The notes beneath the pieces are model-generated. The model made no database searches and was not told the DNA's origin. It worked only from the letters and a program-made list of their open reading frames with translations. A stretch of DNA of 64,000 nt from Strigops habroptila. Its lineage: Eukaryota > Chordata > Aves > Psittaciformes > Psittacidae. The first letter of the stretch is position 1. Each line of letters opens with the position of its first letter. The position numbers and the translations under genes were made by a program. Below, piece by piece: positions 61,832-64,000 of this stretch. The DNA is taken from assembly GCF_004027225.2 (NCBI RefSeq), contig NC_044283.2, forward strand, positions 11,116,992-11,180,991, in the 5' to 3' direction.

Positions 61832-63834
61832 CTGAAAAAAAAAACCAAGCAATACATTTAGTGAATTATATTATAGGTTTCTTTTAATTCATTTTATTTG
61901 TTAATAAAGAACTAAGCAACAATATAAAATGATACAAGCTTACAAATACAAGGTAAATGAGAACCACAGACAGCAATGTTTTTCCTCAATCTGCAATTTT
62001 ACCAGGTAGTAATCTAGTGACACTGGTTGGACAAAGAGTGGAATAACAATTCTGATTAAGGCATCTGACACCCTAAATATTTGTAAACAAGTATCATACA
62101 TTGGATTAGGATTGCTTGCTATTCTCCTTCTGTCACATGTATGCCTGGACTTAATTTGTCAGAAAGCCACTTCGTTCAGTATGTCTTACAGACCTTGGAC
62201 TCACATAGCAACTAATCAGAACACAGCTTTCCTACTATCTTCTCTTCATTCACAGACTCTACCCAAATCAATCCCTAATAGACAGAACACCACTCTTCAC
62301 CTATCATTCACGTAGAATAAACCTAATCCAGCCTAACACTTTCCCTCTTCTCTATGTTGCCATTCCATCCCCTGCCGAGTTGCATCAAAACTATCTTATG
62401 ACACATGCAAAATCAGGAGCATAAATAGTAAACACTAGGTTAGAGAAAGAAGGCTTCTTTGGTGGCCTTTGGAATAGTACTTTGCCTCATGGAATTTCAA
62501 TATAAATGGATTGAGGAGGCATCAGCACAGAAGACTTCCCATCACTGTACTGACTCACAGAATAGTTTTCATAACTTGAAACAAGTTCAGCAAAGAAAGT
62601 ACTTAAAGATTTTGATACTATGGAAGTACATACTCTTCTCCAAAAACCTGTATGAATGTCAAAATAATTATGGGCAGATTTGAAAAAAAGCTTTAAATTA
62701 ACTCTGCAGAGACCTTGAGGAAAAGCCCTGAAAATGATGCCTGCACCCTCTTTCTACAGACAAAATGCACGTTTCACAAGTTCAAAATTCACATGCACAT
62801 ACAAAGTAGTATTTGAATAGGAATTAAAAAATACCAACCAAGCACCAAAAAACCCAAACAAAATCAAAAGACACTTACTAGGGAATTTCAGAAAACTCAG
62901 ACTACCTCGATTACATTACAATTTCCCTCTTCAGAAAGCACTGTTAGGTGTTTTAAGTGTTAGTATGGTGTATTATCGCTCACTTTAAATACAATATGTC
63001 TAACCACTTTTATTTATGTATATATACTTTTAGATATTATATGTAACATTTCTTTCTGGCAGGTTAGTAGATGTTAAATCAAATGTTTGGTAAGAGTTTT
63101 CTTACGGTTGATTAAATAAGTCAATCCTATGTTACAGTTCAGTTTTGAATGTTCAATTTAGGCATAGCACAAATTATCAGTGCCACACTCCACATTTGGA
63201 CAGTCACTTGTAATCAAATTTGTATTCACCATGTCTGACAGCAGTTTGGCAATGCAGAATGCCACCTGTTACATTCATTTATATTGCTAGTATTGGCACT
63301 GAATGTCACAGATGGCAATATTCATCCTGCAACTCATGCTTTAAGTAAAGATCACAACTAAATTAGCTTCAAAGGCTAACAAAAAGCTGTGAGTAGGTGC
63401 TTTCTCCTTCTGCGGCTCCTGTGGCTACAGGACCCTTGCAAAAATCATGTCACCCTTCCTGTTCGTTATATAACTCCTTCCCTCATAAATCAGTACTTTC
63501 TCTATATGCGTATTTTGGATATTTTTATTGTTTCTGTCTGGATTTTTCATGTGTTCTCTGAAGTACTTTTTTTTTCTTTTAGAAAAGATAAATAAAACAT
63601 GTCCTTTTCTATTTTGTTGCCTCTCGCTGCAGAGAGGGACAGCTGATGCTGAGAAGTTTCCTCATGAGTCAAGATATCTGAGAAACTGTAAACAGCCAGA
63701 CCTTAATACAAAATGAATGTACAAAATTCAACAATTGCCATAATACTGAAACATGGGCAGAAAAACAAATATGTAACATGAAGGAAAAAAGATACTGTTT
63801 GGTATGATCAGAAGTAACATAAGATAGTACAACA
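61832..63834. other. TRMT44: TRMT44 upstream intron (part)
   Basis: No coding block corresponding to the SAM-binding DLGCGNG-type motif or other upstream TRMT44 residues was found on the minus strand. The stretch is therefore read as intron running past the right edge. Confidence 0.6.
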
Positions 63835-64000
63835 GTGAGACACTGGCACAGGCTGTCCAAAGAAGTTGTGGGTGCCTCATCCCTGGAAGTGTTCAAGGCC
63901 AGGCTGGGAGCAACCCCGTCTAGTGGAAGGTGTTCCTGCCCGCGGCAGGGGGTGGGAACTGGATGAGCTTTAAGGTCCCTTCCAACCCAAACCATTCTGT
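63835..64000 (+). mobile_element. CR1 3'-end fragment running off the window
   Basis: The plus strand reads 'cactggcacaggctgtccaa', 'gtgttcaaggccaggctggg' and 'ggtcccttccaacccaaacc', the last ~165 bases of CR1 before the octamer tail, which lies beyond the edge. It is antisense to TRMT44 and presumably in an upstream intron. Confidence 0.93.

Noticed and set aside
1..64000. CRISPR arrays, rRNA, tRNA genes, prokaryotic operons or phage modules
   Set aside because: No spaced direct-repeat arrays, no tRNA-like cloverleaf noticed by eye and no bacterial-type gene packing; the DNA is vertebrate.

Overview
The window looks like AT-rich avian nuclear DNA. The diagnostic signals are at least ten insertions of CR1, the dominant LINE of bird genomes, several of them ending in the typical ATTCTATG repeat. 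There are also pieces of an avian ERV-type LTR, and five exons of one vertebrate housekeeping gene, TRMT44. I cannot name the species. A near full-length CR1 with many CR1 fragments fits a neoavian bird, but that is inference.

Layout. Bases 1 to about 55,700 are mostly non-coding. They hold scattered CR1 pieces at 0.4, 4.8, 7.8, 34.9, 45.5, 46.7 and 54.5 kb, a decayed older CR1/L3-like reverse-transcriptase relic at 36.2-37.4 kb, and a hairpin at 2.2 kb. They also hold an AT-rich palindromic patch at 12.7 kb, an LTR fragment at 43.1 kb and a probable solo LTR at 53.2-53.7 kb. Two in-phase candidate exons lie at 31.1-31.5 kb; I could not identify them. At 47.1-51.6 kb is an essentially full-length CR1 (about 4.45 kb, plus strand) with 5' UTR, ORF1, ORF2 and 3' repeat. 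It is inactivated by a nonsense codon, two frameshifts and lost catalytic residues, although its reverse-transcriptase core is still readable.

From 55,717 to the right edge the minus strand carries the 3' half of TRMT44 (METTL19), the tRNA-Ser uridine-44 2'-O-methyltransferase. Five exons encode the C-terminal 343 residues, and every splice phase agrees. The upstream exons, with the start codon and SAM-binding core, lie beyond the right edge. The introns carry one CR1 copy, a (CA)22 microsatellite and A/C-rich low-complexity DNA, and another CR1 runs off the right end.

I found no operon-like, CRISPR-like or defence-type system. The items most worth checking are the 2.2 kb hairpin, the unidentified exon pair at 31 kb, the 34/35-identical repeat in the CR1 5' UTR, and the TRMT44 stop codon that overlaps its only nearby AATAAA signal.
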